9,918 bases of DNA. Source: an uncultured Ideonella sp. Its GTDB lineage: Bacteria; Pseudomonadota; Gammaproteobacteria; Burkholderiales; Burkholderiaceae. A program made the translations under genes and the position numbers. Shown here piece by piece: positions 1 to 7,110 of this stretch. The first letter of the stretch is position 1. Every line of letters starts with the position of its first letter. The stretch is from the NCBI GenBank assembly GCA_946479475.1, contig CAMLGG010000199.1, positions 1 to 9,918 on the forward strand, read 5' to 3'. The notes beneath the pieces are model-generated. The model worked only from the letters and a program-made list of their open reading frames with translations. It had not been told where the DNA came from and did no database searches.

Positions 1-2
1 CC

Positions 3-71
3 CTCGGCGTGAGCATGGAGGGCGTCGTGGAGGGCGTGGAGAAGGTCTTCAAGGGCCTGCTGGGGCACTGA
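3..71 (+). CDS. 3' end of an unrecognised gene (partial)
   Basis: Only the last 22 codons and a TGA stop at 69-71 are inside the window. The peptide ends ...[10 protein letters not shown], and the run before it is rich in Gly, Val and Glu ([10 protein letters not shown]), which could form a short amphipathic helix. The frame is inferred because it is open to the window edge and ends in a stop before a GC-rich spacer; the bias toward G/C at third positions fits coding sequence. I do not recognise the family and cannot assign a function. The gene may equally be any longer protein truncated by the window edge. Confidence 0.5.
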   Translation, partial: LGVSMEGVVEGVEKVFKGLLGH

Positions 72-107
72 ACGGGCCTGCGGAGCGCCTGGTGGGGCTC
101 CCCGATT

Positions 108-155
108 GGGCCCTTGGGCCCACGGTGGAATGGGCCCGGCGGCACGAATGGGCCC
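108..155. repeat. Cluster of four GGGCCC palindromes upstream of the receptor gene
   Basis: GGGCCC occurs at 108-113, 116-121, 132-137 and 150-155. The first two are separated by TT and form a near-perfect larger palindrome. The last two sit in a direct repeat AATGGGCCC with an 18-bp period (129-137 and 147-155). The stretch ATTGGGCCC at 105-113 resembles the start of the stop-codon-linked repeat copy near 6074, so this may be a degraded relative. The spacer 72-203 shows no other recognisable structure. It could be terminator debris for the upstream gene or a regulatory site; the sequence does not decide. Confidence 0.35.
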
Positions 156-192
156 TCCTACGATCGCCCCGGCAATGGATCCATCGATCCAC

Positions 193-197
193 GGGAG
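193..197 (+). promoter_or_regulatory. Ribosome binding site deciding the receptor start
   Basis: GGGAG lies six bases before the GTG at 204. The alternative in-frame start further upstream (114) has no comparable site, and it would put a Pro/Gly-rich stretch ahead of the signal peptide. This supports the GTG start. Confidence 0.6.
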
Positions 198-203
198 AAC
201 GTC

Positions 204-2990
204 GTGACCCCAGCGCTCAAGCCCTGTTCCGCCTCGCCGGCCTGGCGTGCCTCGTGCATCGCCTGGGCCATCCTCGCCGCGTGGCCCGCGGCGGCTCAGA
301 CCCCGTCCGAAGCGGCGCCCGCGGCCGAGAAGCCGCAGCGCATCGAGATCACCGGCTCCTCGATCAAGCGCATCGATGCCGAGACCGCGCTGCCGGTGCA
401 GGTGCTGCGCCGCGAGGACATCCAGGCCACCGGCGCGGCCACCACCGAGCAACTGCTCACGCGCATCTCGGCCGCAACCAGCAACGGCATCGTCACGCCC
501 TCGATGGCCGCCGGCGCCACGACGGGGGGCATCTCCAGCGCCTCGCTGCGCGGCCTGTCCGGCACCCGCACCCTCATCCTGATCAACGGCCGCCGCATCA
601 GCGCCTTCGGCGCCATCGGCGACAGCGTCTCGGTGGACGTCAACTCCATCCCGCTGCCGGCCATCGAGCGCATCGAGATCCTCAAGGACGGCGCCTCGGC
701 CATCTACGGCAGCGACGCGGTCGCGGGCGTCATCAACTTCGTGCTGCGGCGCGACTACCGCGGCGGCGAGCTCGGCGTCGAGTACGGCGCCTCGGACAAG
801 GGCGATGCCGGCATCGGCCGCTTCAGCGCCATCTGGGGCCACGGCGACGCGGCCAGCGACGGCTACAACATCACGCTGATCGGCACGTACCAGAAGGAGG
901 ATGGCCTGTTCGGGCGCGACCGTGACTTCGCGAAATCCAGCGTCAACGTCGCCCACGACAACGACGCGACCTCGGGCAATGCCTTCCCGGCGAACATCTT
1001 CTTCAACGGCCACAGCTACAACCCGATGGCGCCCGACCACTGCGCGCCTTCGGTCTCCAGCCCGTTCTTCGGCCCGGCCGTCTGCCGCTACGACCCCGCG
1101 CCCGACGTGCAGCTGGTGCCGCCCACCGAGCGCCTGGGCTTCATGGCCAACGCCATCGTCCCGCTGGGCAGCGACTTCGAGGCCTTCGGCGAGTTCTCCA
1201 TCGCGCGCAACGAGGTCAACACGGTGATCCAGGCCGTGCCGATCTCGGACCAGTTCGCGCTGCCGCCCAACCATCCGCTGTTCAACGTCGCGCCCTACAA
1301 CGGCAGCGCGACCATCGTCCTGAAGCCCGACTCGCCGTACTACCCCACCGACTTCGTGCAGGGCGTGGTCGGCGCCGGCAACCCGCTGCCCGACGTGCTG
1401 GTGCGCTACCGCTCGATGGCCACCGGCCCGCGCGACATCACCGACACGATCGAGCCGGTGCGAGGCGTGCTCGGCGTGCGCGGCAACTGGCACGGCTGGG
1501 ACCTGGACACGGCGCTGCTGCACAGCGAATCCAAGGTCACCGAAGACGTCAACGGAGGCTTTCCGGCCTACAGCAAGATCCTGCCCCTGCTCAACAGCGG
1601 CCAGGTCAACTTCTTCGGGCCCAACACGCCCGACGTGCAGGCATTGATCGACGACACGCAGTACCACGGCAACTCCTACGTCAACAAGACGGGCCTGACC
1701 AGCCTCGCGGCACGTGCCTCGGGCGAGCTGATGCAGCTCGGCGGCGGCGGCCTCGGGCTGGCCCTGGGAGGCGAGTTCAGGCGCGAGTCCTACGAGTCTT
1801 CTCCGAGTGCGGCGATCCAGTCGGGCGACATCACCGGCTACGGCGGCAACTTTTTGCCGGTGGACAAGTCGCGCAAGGTGGCCGCGGTCTTCGGCGAGCT
1901 CAACGCGCCGCTGGCCAAGGGCTTCGAGGCCAACCTCGCCGTGCGCTACGACAAGTACCAGGGCTCGGGCTCGGCCACCACGCCCAAGGCCAGCCTGCGC
2001 TGGCAGCCCATGCCCCAGCTGCTGCTGCGCGCTTCGGTGGGCCGCGGCTTCCGTGCGCCCAGCCTGACCGACCTCTACGGCCCGCAGGTGAGCGGCGTGT
2101 CGGCCAACGGCCAGAACGACCCGCTGCGCTGCGGCATCGACGGCAACAACAGCTCCAACGACTGCGCGACCCAGTTCCCCATCCTCGCCGGCGGCAACCC
2201 GGCGCTGGAGTCGGAGCGCAGCCGCAACGCCACGCTGGGCATGGTGCTCGAGCCGGTGAGCGGCCTGTCGATCGGGCTCGATGCCTTCGACATCCACCTG
2301 AAGAACACCATCATCCCGGGCGTGCCCGTGGCCACCATCCTGGGCGACATCGACCGCTTCGGCTACCTCGTCCACCGCGGGCCGGTGCAGCCGGAGTTCC
2401 CGAACCTGCCCGGTCCGATCGTGCGCATCGACCAGTTCGCGCTCAACCTCGGCCAGACGCGCATCCAGGGCGTCGACCTCGACGCCAAACTGCGCCTGCC
2501 CCGGACCGGCTACGGCAGCTTCAGCGTCAACCTCACCGGCACCTGGTTCCACCGCTACGACGTGCAGGACCTGGACGGCACGTTCTCGCCGGGCATCGCC
2601 GACGCGAACAGCCTGGCCAGCGCCAACGCGGCGGGCATCGTGCCGCGCTGGAAGCATTACCTGGCGCTGAACTGGAAGATGGGCGACTGGTCCGCCACGC
2701 TCGCGCAGAACTTCCAGACCGGCTACCGCGACGTGCCCGGCACCTTCGAGGACACCGAGGACCCGGCGTTCCGCTACCACCACGTCTCTTCGTACACGAC
2801 CTACGACCTGCTCGGGGGCTATCGCGTCAACAAGCAGCTGGAGCTCGCGCTCGGCGTGAAGAACCTGCTCGACACCGATCCGCCCTACACCAACAACGGC
2901 GGCCAGGCCTTCTTCCAGGCGGGCTACGACCCGAGCTACGTGGACCCGCGCGGCCGCTTCGTCTACCTGCGTGCCAACTGGACATTTTGA
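204..2990 (+). CDS. TonB-dependent outer-membrane receptor
   Basis: The gene encodes 928 aa from the GTG at 204. Residues 1-31 form a Sec signal peptide with a hydrophobic core ([14 protein letters not shown]) and likely cleavage at AAA-QT. A short linker with ITGSSIKR (about 49-56) precedes the plug domain (about 58-190), which has the family signatures LINGRR and, at 162-179, [18 protein letters not shown]. The remainder is the 22-strand beta-barrel. Late in it is the usual [12 protein letters not shown] segment, and the chain ends in an aromatic strand finishing NWTF, the terminal Phe expected for BAM recognition. Two Cys pairs sit in predicted extracellular loops. Such receptors import ligands using TonB-ExbBD energy. 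The plug type is common among large receptors of proteobacteria, and no siderophore, cobalamin or sugar genes lie nearby, so the substrate is unknown. No FecR/sigma partner or N-terminal signalling domain is present. Confidence 0.93.
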   Translation: MTPALKPCSASPAWRASCIAWAILAAWPAAAQTPSEAAPAAEKPQRIEITGSSIKRIDAETALPVQVLRREDIQATGAATTEQLLTRISAATSNGIVTPSMAAGATTGGISSASLRGLSGTRTLILINGRRISAFGAIGDSVSVDVNSIPLPAIERIEILKDGASAIYGSDAVAGVINFVLRRDYRGGELGVEYGASDKGDAGIGRFSAIWGHGDAASDGYNITLIGTYQKEDGLFGRDRDFAKSSVNVAHDNDATSGNAFPANIFFNGHSYNPMAPDHCAPSVSSPFFGPAVCRYDPAPDVQLVPPTERLGFMANAIVPLGSDFEAFGEFSIARNEVNTVIQAVPISDQFALPPNHPLFNVAPYNGSATIVLKPDSPYYPTDFVQGVVGAGNPLPDVLVRYRSMATGPRDITDTIEPVRGVLGVRGNWHGWDLDTALLHSESKVTEDVNGGFPAYSKILPLLNSGQVNFFGPNTPDVQALIDDTQYHGNSYVNKTGLTSLAARASGELMQLGGGGLGLALGGEFRRESYESSPSAAIQSGDITGYGGNFLPVDKSRKVAAVFGELNAPLAKGFEANLAVRYDKYQGSGSATTPKASLRWQPMPQLLLRASVGRGFRAPSLTDLYGPQVSGVSANGQNDPLRCGIDGNNSSNDCATQFPILAGGNPALESERSRNATLGMVLEPVSGLSIGLDAFDIHLKNTIIPGVPVATILGDIDRFGYLVHRGPVQPEFPNLPGPIVRIDQFALNLGQTRIQGVDLDAKLRLPRTGYGSFSVNLTGTWFHRYDVQDLDGTFSPGIADANSLASANAAGIVPRWKHYLALNWKMGDWSATLAQNFQTGYRDVPGTFEDTEDPAFRYHHVSSYTTYDLLGGYRVNKQLELALGVKNLLDTDPPYTNNGGQAFFQAGYDPSYVDPRGRFVYLRANWTF

Positions 2991-3844
2991 TGGTGCCCCC
3001 ACGGCCCCCTGCCAGGGGCCTGCCCCCCGGGGGGGCTCGCGCAGCGGACCGGCGGAGCCGGATCCGCGCACGCCCTGGGTTGGGCGCGCTGCCTTTCGTA
3101 CTGTCGGCGAGCCTTGCCGGCGCTGCACCCGTGGACTGCGAACGCGCGCCGGCTGCGGGCAAGCGGGTGCTGGCGGAGTTGTTCAGCTCGGAAGGCTGCG
3201 ATGCCTGCCCGCCGGCGGAGCGCTTCTTCGCCGGGCTGGCGCCGGGGCCGGAGCAGGTCGCGATCGTCTGGCACGTCGACTACTTCGACGCCCAGGGCTG
3301 GAAGGACCGTTTCGCCCTGCCCGAGTCGAGCCGGCGGCACCAGGCGCTGGCCATGCAGCAGCCGGGCGCGAAGATCGTGGCCACGCCGCAGGCCTACCTC
3401 GACGGCGTCAACTTCACGAGCTGGCGGGATGCGCGCGCCTTCCGTTCGCGCGTGCTGCGTGGTGCGGCAGGCACTCCCGCGCTGTCGCTCGCGATCACGC
3501 AGGTCGAGCGGGACGAGGGCGGGTGGCGGTTGCAGCTGCAGGTCGACGCCACCCCTTCCACACCCTCGCCGCTTCGCTGGCAGGCCGTGCTGGTGCGAAG
3601 CGGGCTGCGCTCTCAGGTGACGCAGGGCGAGAACCAGGGCCTCACCCTGATGCACGGGCATGTCGTGCGCAGCGCGACCGGGCCGCTGGGGGCCCCTGGC
3701 AATGTCACGCCTCGCACGCTGCGCCTGCAACTGCCGCCGGCACCTGCAGAGCCCGCCGGCGAGGCTGAAGCAGGCCTCGTCGCCTGGGCCGAGGACGCCG
3801 AGGGCCGGGTGCTGAACGCCACCTGGGCACGCTGTCCATGGTGA
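2990..3844 (+). CDS. DUF1223 family exported thioredoxin-fold protein
   Basis: Family signatures are clear: [16 protein letters not shown] (Cys70 and Cys73 in a CxxC-PP motif), [15 protein letters not shown] (about 95-109) and TPQAYLDG (about 132-139), matching the DUF1223 pattern of a thioredoxin-like N-terminal half followed by a beta-rich C-terminal half. A hydrophobic run at about 31-46 ([16 protein letters not shown]) looks like a signal peptide core, so a periplasmic location is likely. The function of the family is not established; a redox or metal-related role is only suggested by the CxxC. The start is uncertain. The ATG at 2990 overlaps the receptor stop (TGATG), but then residues 1-31 are encoded by repeat copy A. 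A TTG at 3080 gives a shorter protein with no basic n-region, and a GTG at 3131 would remove the signal peptide. The TGATG overlap would allow translational coupling to the receptor gene. Confidence 0.85.
   Translation: MVPPRPPARGLPPGGARAADRRSRIRARPGLGALPFVLSASLAGAAPVDCERAPAAGKRVLAELFSSEGCDACPPAERFFAGLAPGPEQVAIVWHVDYFDAQGWKDRFALPESSRRHQALAMQQPGAKIVATPQAYLDGVNFTSWRDARAFRSRVLRGAAGTPALSLAITQVERDEGGWRLQLQVDATPSTPSPLRWQAVLVRSGLRSQVTQGENQGLTLMHGHVVRSATGPLGAPGNVTPRTLRLQLPPAPAEPAGEAEAGLVAWAEDAEGRVLNATWARCPW
2992..3084 (+). repeat. Stop-linked hairpin repeat, copy A
   Basis: This GC-rich element begins one base after the receptor stop codon. It reads in order: a CCCCCACG box, hairpin 1 (GGCCCC at 3003-3008 with GGGGCC at 3015-3020), hairpin 2 (CCCCCC/GGGGGGG at 3023-3035), GCTCGCGC, hairpin 3 (CCGGC-GGA-GCCGG), and a tail ending CCTGGGTTGGG. 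It matches the copy at 7111-7202 at about 94% by eye (roughly five substitutions and one indel). Hairpin 3 has loop GGA here but AAA elsewhere, with the stem unchanged. The copy overlaps the presumed 5' end of the DUF1223 gene. It may act as a transcript 3'-end element; this is inference. Confidence 0.85.
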
Positions 3845-3907
3845 GCGCCGAGGCCTGCCAAACTCCTTCTCGTCGACGAACCTGCACGCCAGCGACAAGG
3901 ACACCCC

Positions 3908-5356
3908 ATGCACCTCGACCTCGACGGCCAGGGACCCCAGTACCTCCAGCTCAGCCGCGCTATCCGGCATGCCGTGCAGCAAGGGCGCATCGCCGGCGGC
4001 ACCCGCCTGCCGGCCACGCGCGAGCTCGCGCAGACCCTGGGCCTGGCGCGCAACACGGTGCGTGCCGCGTACGAGCACCTGAGCACGGCGGGCCTGCTGC
4101 ACGGCCGCGTCGGCGCCGGCAGCTTCATCGCCAGCAACGTGCCTGCGCCAGCGGCTGCGCCATCGGGGCAGGCCGCGATGGATCGCGGCGCACGGCGCCC
4201 GCCGCCGTCGGCCTACGCGCGGCGCGCCCGCGAGCTCGAGCCGGAGTTCGCCCGCTGGCGCTACCGGCCGGGGCTTCGCTACAACCTGCAGTACGGCGAG
4301 CCCTTCACCGACGCCCTGCTGCCCGAGCAGTGGCGCAACGAGCTGGCCCGCGCAGCGCTGTACACCGGCCCCGGCTACGCCCAGGTCCAGGGGCTGCCGG
4401 TCCTGCGGGAAGCCGTGTGCGAATACCTCCGCAACCGACGGGCGGTGGTCGCCTCGCCGGAGGACGTGGTCATCGTCGCCGGAGCCCAGCAGGGCATGTC
4501 GCTCGCGGCGCGCGTGCTGCTGAACGAGGGCGACACGGCCGCCGTGGAGGAGCCCGGCTATTTCTCGGTACGCCAGACGCTGCAGGCCCACGGCGCCCGC
4601 ATCGTCGGCGTGCCGGTCGACCGCCTCGGCCTGGTCACCGACCAGCTGCCCGAGCGCCGGCCCGGCCTCGTCTTCGTCACGCCCTCGAACCAGTTCCCGC
4701 TCGGCGCCGTGATGAGCCCGCGGCGGCGACAGGAGCTGCTTCGCTATGCCGAGCGCCACGACACCTGGATCGTCGAGGACGACTACGACGCCGAGATCCG
4801 CTACGACGGCCGCCAGGTGGCGGCCCTGCGCTCGATCGACAAGGGCGACCGCGTGGTCTTCATCGGCAGCTTCTCCAAGGTGCTGTCGCCCTCGCTGCGG
4901 CTGGCCTACCTGGTGGCGCCGCCGGCCCTGAGGCAGGACTTCGTCAACGCCAAGCGCCTGGCCGACATGGGCTGCCCCGCCATCGAGCAGGCGGCGCTGG
5001 CCCATTTCATGAGCAGCGGCGGCTTCGAGCGCCACCTGCGGCGCGTCGTGCGCGCGCTGCAGGCCCGGCGAAACACGCTGGTGAACACCTTGCGCCAGCA
5101 CGCCGCCGAGGCACTGGACCTGCAGGACGGACACGCCGGCATGCACCTGGTGGGCTGGCTCAAGGGCCATGCGGCCGCGCATGCGCAGGCCCTGGTCACC
5201 CATGCGGCCTCCCTCGGCCTGGGCCTGCATCCGCTGTCCGACCACTACATGACGCCGCCGCGCGCACCCGCCCTGCTGTTCGGTTTCGCCGCGCTTTCGC
5301 CCAGCGAGATCGAAGCCGCCGGCCGCCTGCTGGGCCGCGCCCTCGAGGCACTCTGA
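3908..5356 (+). CDS. MocR-type regulator (GntR HTH fused to fold-I aminotransferase)
   Basis: The protein is 482 aa, the usual length for MocR/PdxR-like regulators. Residues 8-75 are a GntR winged helix-turn-helix (QYLQLSRAIRHAVQQGRI... LPATRELAQTLGLARNTV...). A linker of about 40 residues leads to an aminotransferase-like domain that keeps PLP-binding features: TPSNQFPLG, DDYDAEIRYDG (Asp291, Asp292, Tyr293, Asp294) and SFSK with the Schiff-base Lys at 324, followed by SLRLAYLV. It should therefore bind PLP and use it or an amino-acid adduct as effector, not act as an enzyme. AAGGA at 3897-3901 lies six bases before the ATG. A short palindrome TCGTCGACGA at 3870-3879 lies in the 63-bp upstream gap and could be an autoregulatory site (weak). 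The adjacent membrane-protein gene is the likeliest co-transcribed target. No pyridoxine, taurine or GABA genes are nearby to name the effector pathway. Confidence 0.93.
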   Translation: MHLDLDGQGPQYLQLSRAIRHAVQQGRIAGGTRLPATRELAQTLGLARNTVRAAYEHLSTAGLLHGRVGAGSFIASNVPAPAAAPSGQAAMDRGARRPPPSAYARRARELEPEFARWRYRPGLRYNLQYGEPFTDALLPEQWRNELARAALYTGPGYAQVQGLPVLREAVCEYLRNRRAVVASPEDVVIVAGAQQGMSLAARVLLNEGDTAAVEEPGYFSVRQTLQAHGARIVGVPVDRLGLVTDQLPERRPGLVFVTPSNQFPLGAVMSPRRRQELLRYAERHDTWIVEDDYDAEIRYDGRQVAALRSIDKGDRVVFIGSFSKVLSPSLRLAYLVAPPALRQDFVNAKRLADMGCPAIEQAALAHFMSSGGFERHLRRVVRALQARRNTLVNTLRQHAAEALDLQDGHAGMHLVGWLKGHAAAHAQALVTHAASLGLGLHPLSDHYMTPPRAPALLFGFAALSPSEIEAAGRLLGRALEAL

Positions 5357-5377
5357 CCACTGGAGAAGGAGACAAGC

Positions 5378-5887
5378 ATGCCCACCGACACCTCGCCCGA
5401 GCTGCAGCGCCTGCTGCACTTCACGTTGCTGGCCGGCGGGACCGCCGCGCTGCTCGATGCCACGCTGGCCTGCACCTACTGGGGCATCGCCCGCGGCAGC
5501 ACGCCGATGGCGATCTTCCAGAGCGTCTCGGCCGGCCTGCTCGGGCGGGAGGCCTTCAACGGCGGGCCCCCGGCCGCCTGGCTCGGCGTCGTGCTGCACC
5601 TGTTCATCGCGAGCTGCATGGCCCTGGTCTACGGTTTTTCGGCGCAGAGATGGCCAGCCCTGCTCAAGCCACCGTTCTGGGCGAGCGGACTGGCCTATGG
5701 CCTGGTGGCGTACGGCGTGATGCACCTGGTCGTGCTGCCGCTGTCGCGTGCGCTGCCCCCGCCGACGATGTGGACCTGGCGCATCGCCGACGTCGGCAGC
5801 CACCTGTTCTTCGTCGGCCTGCCGATCGCCTGGTTCGCGCAGCGGATCCTGTCGGGGGGCGCCCAGTGGCCGACGGGCCGCCCCTAG
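5378..5887 (+). CDS. Four-helix integral membrane protein of unknown function
   Basis: The protein is 169 aa with four predicted membrane segments: about 11-32 (LLHFTLLAGGTAALLDATLA), 66-87 (WLGVVLHLFIASCMALVYGF), 102-124 (FWASGLAYGLVAYGVMHLVVLP) and 138-158. Between helices 1 and 2 is a conserved-looking loop GLLGREAFNGG. I have the impression of a widespread hypothetical membrane family with this loop and a helix-3 motif GLxxYGVMxLVVLPLS, but I cannot name it. A strong site GGAGAAGGAG at 5361-5371 precedes the ATG at 5378. The gene starts 21 bp after the MocR stop and is very likely in the same operon. It is followed by a hairpin terminator candidate. A transporter or effector role under MocR control is only a guess. 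Confidence 0.85.
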   Translation: MPTDTSPELQRLLHFTLLAGGTAALLDATLACTYWGIARGSTPMAIFQSVSAGLLGREAFNGGPPAAWLGVVLHLFIASCMALVYGFSAQRWPALLKPPFWASGLAYGLVAYGVMHLVVLPLSRALPPPTMWTWRIADVGSHLFFVGLPIAWFAQRILSGGAQWPTGRP

Positions 5888-5913
5888 GTCCGTCCAGCTC
5901 CCCGCTCTCCCCC

Positions 5914-5937
5914 GCTGAAGCGCGGCAGCGCTTCAGC
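5914..5937. terminator. Perfect 10-bp stem-loop between convergent genes
   Basis: GCTGAAGCGC (5914-5923), loop GGCA, and GCGCTTCAGC (5928-5937) form a perfect hairpin 26 bases after the membrane-protein stop. No U-tract follows in either direction, so it is not a classical intrinsic terminator. It may still halt or stabilise transcripts from the MocR operon. The convergent TetR transcript would meet repeat copy B first. Confidence 0.5.
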
Positions 5938-5963
5938 CCGGGCGCGCGAAGTGCCGCCCCCTG

Positions 5964-6074
5964 CCAGGGCGCGCGCGGATCCGGCTTTGCCGGTCCGGTG
6001 GCGCGAGCCCCAGGGCCGCGAAGGGGCCCTTGACGGGCCCCGGGGGCAGCCCCCGGAAGGGGGCGTGGGGGCCC
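5964..6074 (-). repeat. Stop-linked hairpin repeat, copy B (divergent form)
   Basis: Read on the minus strand, this copy begins three bases after the TetR stop as GGGCCCCCACG. Hairpin 1 is GCCCCC-TTCC-GGGGGC (plus coordinates 6049-6064). An extra hairpin then follows, GGGGCCC/GGGCCCC with a 5-base loop (6023-6041). After it come the shared GGGGCTCGCG, hairpin 3 (GGACCGGC-AAA-GCCGG...) and a tail GCGCGCGCCCTGG. It differs from copies A and C in the centre but keeps element order, orientation relative to the preceding gene and hairpin 3. It fills most of the convergent gap between the membrane protein and the TetR gene. Confidence 0.75.
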
Positions 6075-6077
6075 AAT

Positions 6078-6695
6078 CTACGCCGGCGTCGTGAGGTACA
6101 GCCTCGTCATGCGGACCATCTCTCGCGTGGCCTGGCGGATGGAAACGCCGCTGGGGCGCTCGAAGACCACGGCGTGGATCAGCCCGTGCAGCGAGTGCAT
6201 GAGGACGTACACCGCCAGGCGCAGGTCGGGCACCGCGATCTCCTCGCGGTAGCGCTCGAGCAGGCAGCGGATCTGCCCGCTGATCTTCTCGTCGGCGGCC
6301 GCATGATCGTCCAGCGCGCCCAGGCCGGCGAGCTGGCTCTCGAGCACGCGGTGCAGGCCGGCCTCGACACGATGGGCCTCGACCAGGCCGCCCAGCAGCA
6401 GCTCGAGCGCCTGCTCGAAGGCCAGGTGTTCGCTCTGGGCCAAGGCGCGGTCGATCACCTCGTTCATCTCGCGAGCGTGGCGCTGGTGCAGCGCGACGAC
6501 GAGCGCCTCCTTGTTGGGGTAGTACTGGTAGAGCGAACCCACGCTGACCCCTGCGCGCTCGGCGACCAGGTTGGTGGTCGTCGCCGCGTACCCGCGCTCG
6601 ACCAGAACGCGAGCCGCCGCGTCCAGGATGGCCTTCACGGTGGCCTGCGAGCGGGCCTGGCGGGGCGACTTGCGTGGGGAGATGGCGGTATTCAC
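6078..6695 (-). CDS. TetR/AcrR family transcriptional regulator
   Basis: The protein is 205 aa from the GTG at 6695 (MNTAISPRKSPRQARSQATV...), a normal length for the family. The N-terminal helix-turn-helix spans about residues 14-62 (ILDAAARVLVERGYAATTTNLVAERAGVSVGSLYQYYPNKEALV), with the typical GVSVGSLYQYYPNKE recognition-helix segment. The C-terminal ligand and dimer domain is helical and not informative about the effector. An ATG at 6770 would extend the protein by 25 residues, but it would run across the operator repeats and overlap the divergent gene, so GTG is preferred, although no clear ribosome site is seen for it. The gene is divergent from a darcynin-like gene across a 65-bp gap with strong inverted repeats. 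It is therefore likely to repress itself and that gene. A hairpin-rich repeat follows its stop codon. Confidence 0.92.
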   Translation of the reverse strand: MNTAISPRKSPRQARSQATVKAILDAAARVLVERGYAATTTNLVAERAGVSVGSLYQYYPNKEALVVALHQRHAREMNEVIDRALAQSEHLAFEQALELLLGGLVEAHRVEAGLHRVLESQLAGLGALDDHAAADEKISGQIRCLLERYREEIAVPDLRLAVYVLMHSLHGLIHAVVFERPSGVSIRQATREMVRMTRLYLTTPA

Positions 6696-6718
6696 GGCGC
6701 GATCAGGGGCTTGTCGAA

Positions 6719-6751
6719 ATGCGAGTTTCAAATGCGAGTGAAAGCTCGCAT
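6719..6751. promoter_or_regulatory. Candidate TetR operator: three half sites at 13-bp spacing
   Basis: ATGCGAG occurs at 6719-6725 and 6732-6738, and its complement CTCGCAT at 6745-6751. The start points are exactly 13 bases apart. The last two form a 20-bp palindrome, ATGCGAGTGAAAGCTCGCAT (7-bp arms, 6-bp spacer). A related TACGCAT at 6756-6762 overlaps the darcynin start codon. The position between divergent genes next to a TetR gene fits an autoregulatory operator controlling both directions. That TetR binds here is inference. Confidence 0.6.
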
Positions 6752-6754
6752 AGT
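6726..6754 (+). promoter_or_regulatory. Possible promoter for the darcynin-like gene
   Basis: TTTCAA (6726-6731) and CATAGT (6749-6754) are separated by 17 bases and match the sigma-70 boxes at 3/6 and 4/6. Initiation would fall about at the ATG (6761), giving a leaderless message, which agrees with the lack of a ribosome binding site. Both boxes are interleaved with the candidate operator. The matches are weak. Confidence 0.25.
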
Positions 6755-6760
6755 GTACGC

Positions 6761-7108
6761 ATGAACCCACAGCCCTACACCGTCTTCATGCTGCTCCAGG
6801 CCACGCCGCGCTGGCTCGGCCTGGACGCAGACGAACGCGCGTCGCTGCAGGACAGCGCGCTGGTGCACGTCTACGAACGCTTCCCGGCCGTGCGCCTGCG
6901 CTTCTTCGATGCGAGCGCCTTCCACGGCCGCTGCACGGCCCTGATGGTCTGGGAGACCACCGACATGCCCGAGTACCGCGCGGCGGTGGAGTCGCTGCGC
7001 AACCACCCGCTGCTGCAGGGCCCCAACTTCGAGGTGCTGGACGTGATCCCCAGCGTGCCCGATGGCGGCCGCCAGGCGATCACCAGCCGGCTGGTCGCCT
7101 GGGCGTGA
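6761..7108 (+). CDS. Small darcynin-like protein
   Basis: The protein is 115 aa: MNPQPYTVFMLLQATPRWLGL..., then YERFPAVRLRFFDASAFHGRC, MVWETTD and FEVLDVIPSVPD. This order (TVFxLLxxTPxWL, RxRFFDAxAF, WETxD, FEVxxIIP) fits my recollection of the darcynin family, a small domain of unknown function with an alpha/beta ferredoxin-like look. There is no signal peptide or membrane segment, so it is probably cytoplasmic. The ATG at 6761 is chosen because the homologous N-terminus begins here; an upstream in-frame ATG at 6674 would read through the operator and overlap the TetR start. No Shine-Dalgarno sequence is visible. The gene is divergent from, and probably controlled by, the TetR gene. Its biochemical role is not known to me. 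A hairpin repeat begins two bases after the stop. Confidence 0.85.
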   Translation: MNPQPYTVFMLLQATPRWLGLDADERASLQDSALVHVYERFPAVRLRFFDASAFHGRCTALMVWETTDMPEYRAAVESLRNHPLLQGPNFEVLDVIPSVPDGGRQAITSRLVAWA

Positions 7109-7110
7109 AT

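Noticed and set aside
204..3844. A dedicated uptake operon for the TonB-dependent receptor
   Set aside because: The only adjacent co-directional gene is a DUF1223 protein. There is no FecR, sigma factor, ABC transporter or catabolic enzyme from which to infer a substrate.
2963..5803. A 946-codon open frame on the minus strand opposite the DUF1223, MocR and membrane-protein genes
   Set aside because: It runs antisense to three recognisable genes, its translation is low-complexity (Arg/Gly/Gln/His-rich) with no domain, and such frames are common in very GC-rich DNA.
3838..6033. A 731-codon plus-strand frame overlapping the MocR and membrane-protein genes
   Set aside because: It is out of frame with two genes that have intact motifs and good ribosome sites, and the product is Arg/Pro/Ala-rich with no domain.
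5964..6074. An insertion sequence or MITE end
   Set aside because: No transposase, no target-site duplication and no matching terminal inverted repeats bounding the element were seen. A non-autonomous mobile origin is possible but unsupported here.
6696..6770. An extended TetR start at ATG 6770
   Set aside because: It would translate the operator repeats and overlap the divergent gene's start; the added residues have no family similarity.
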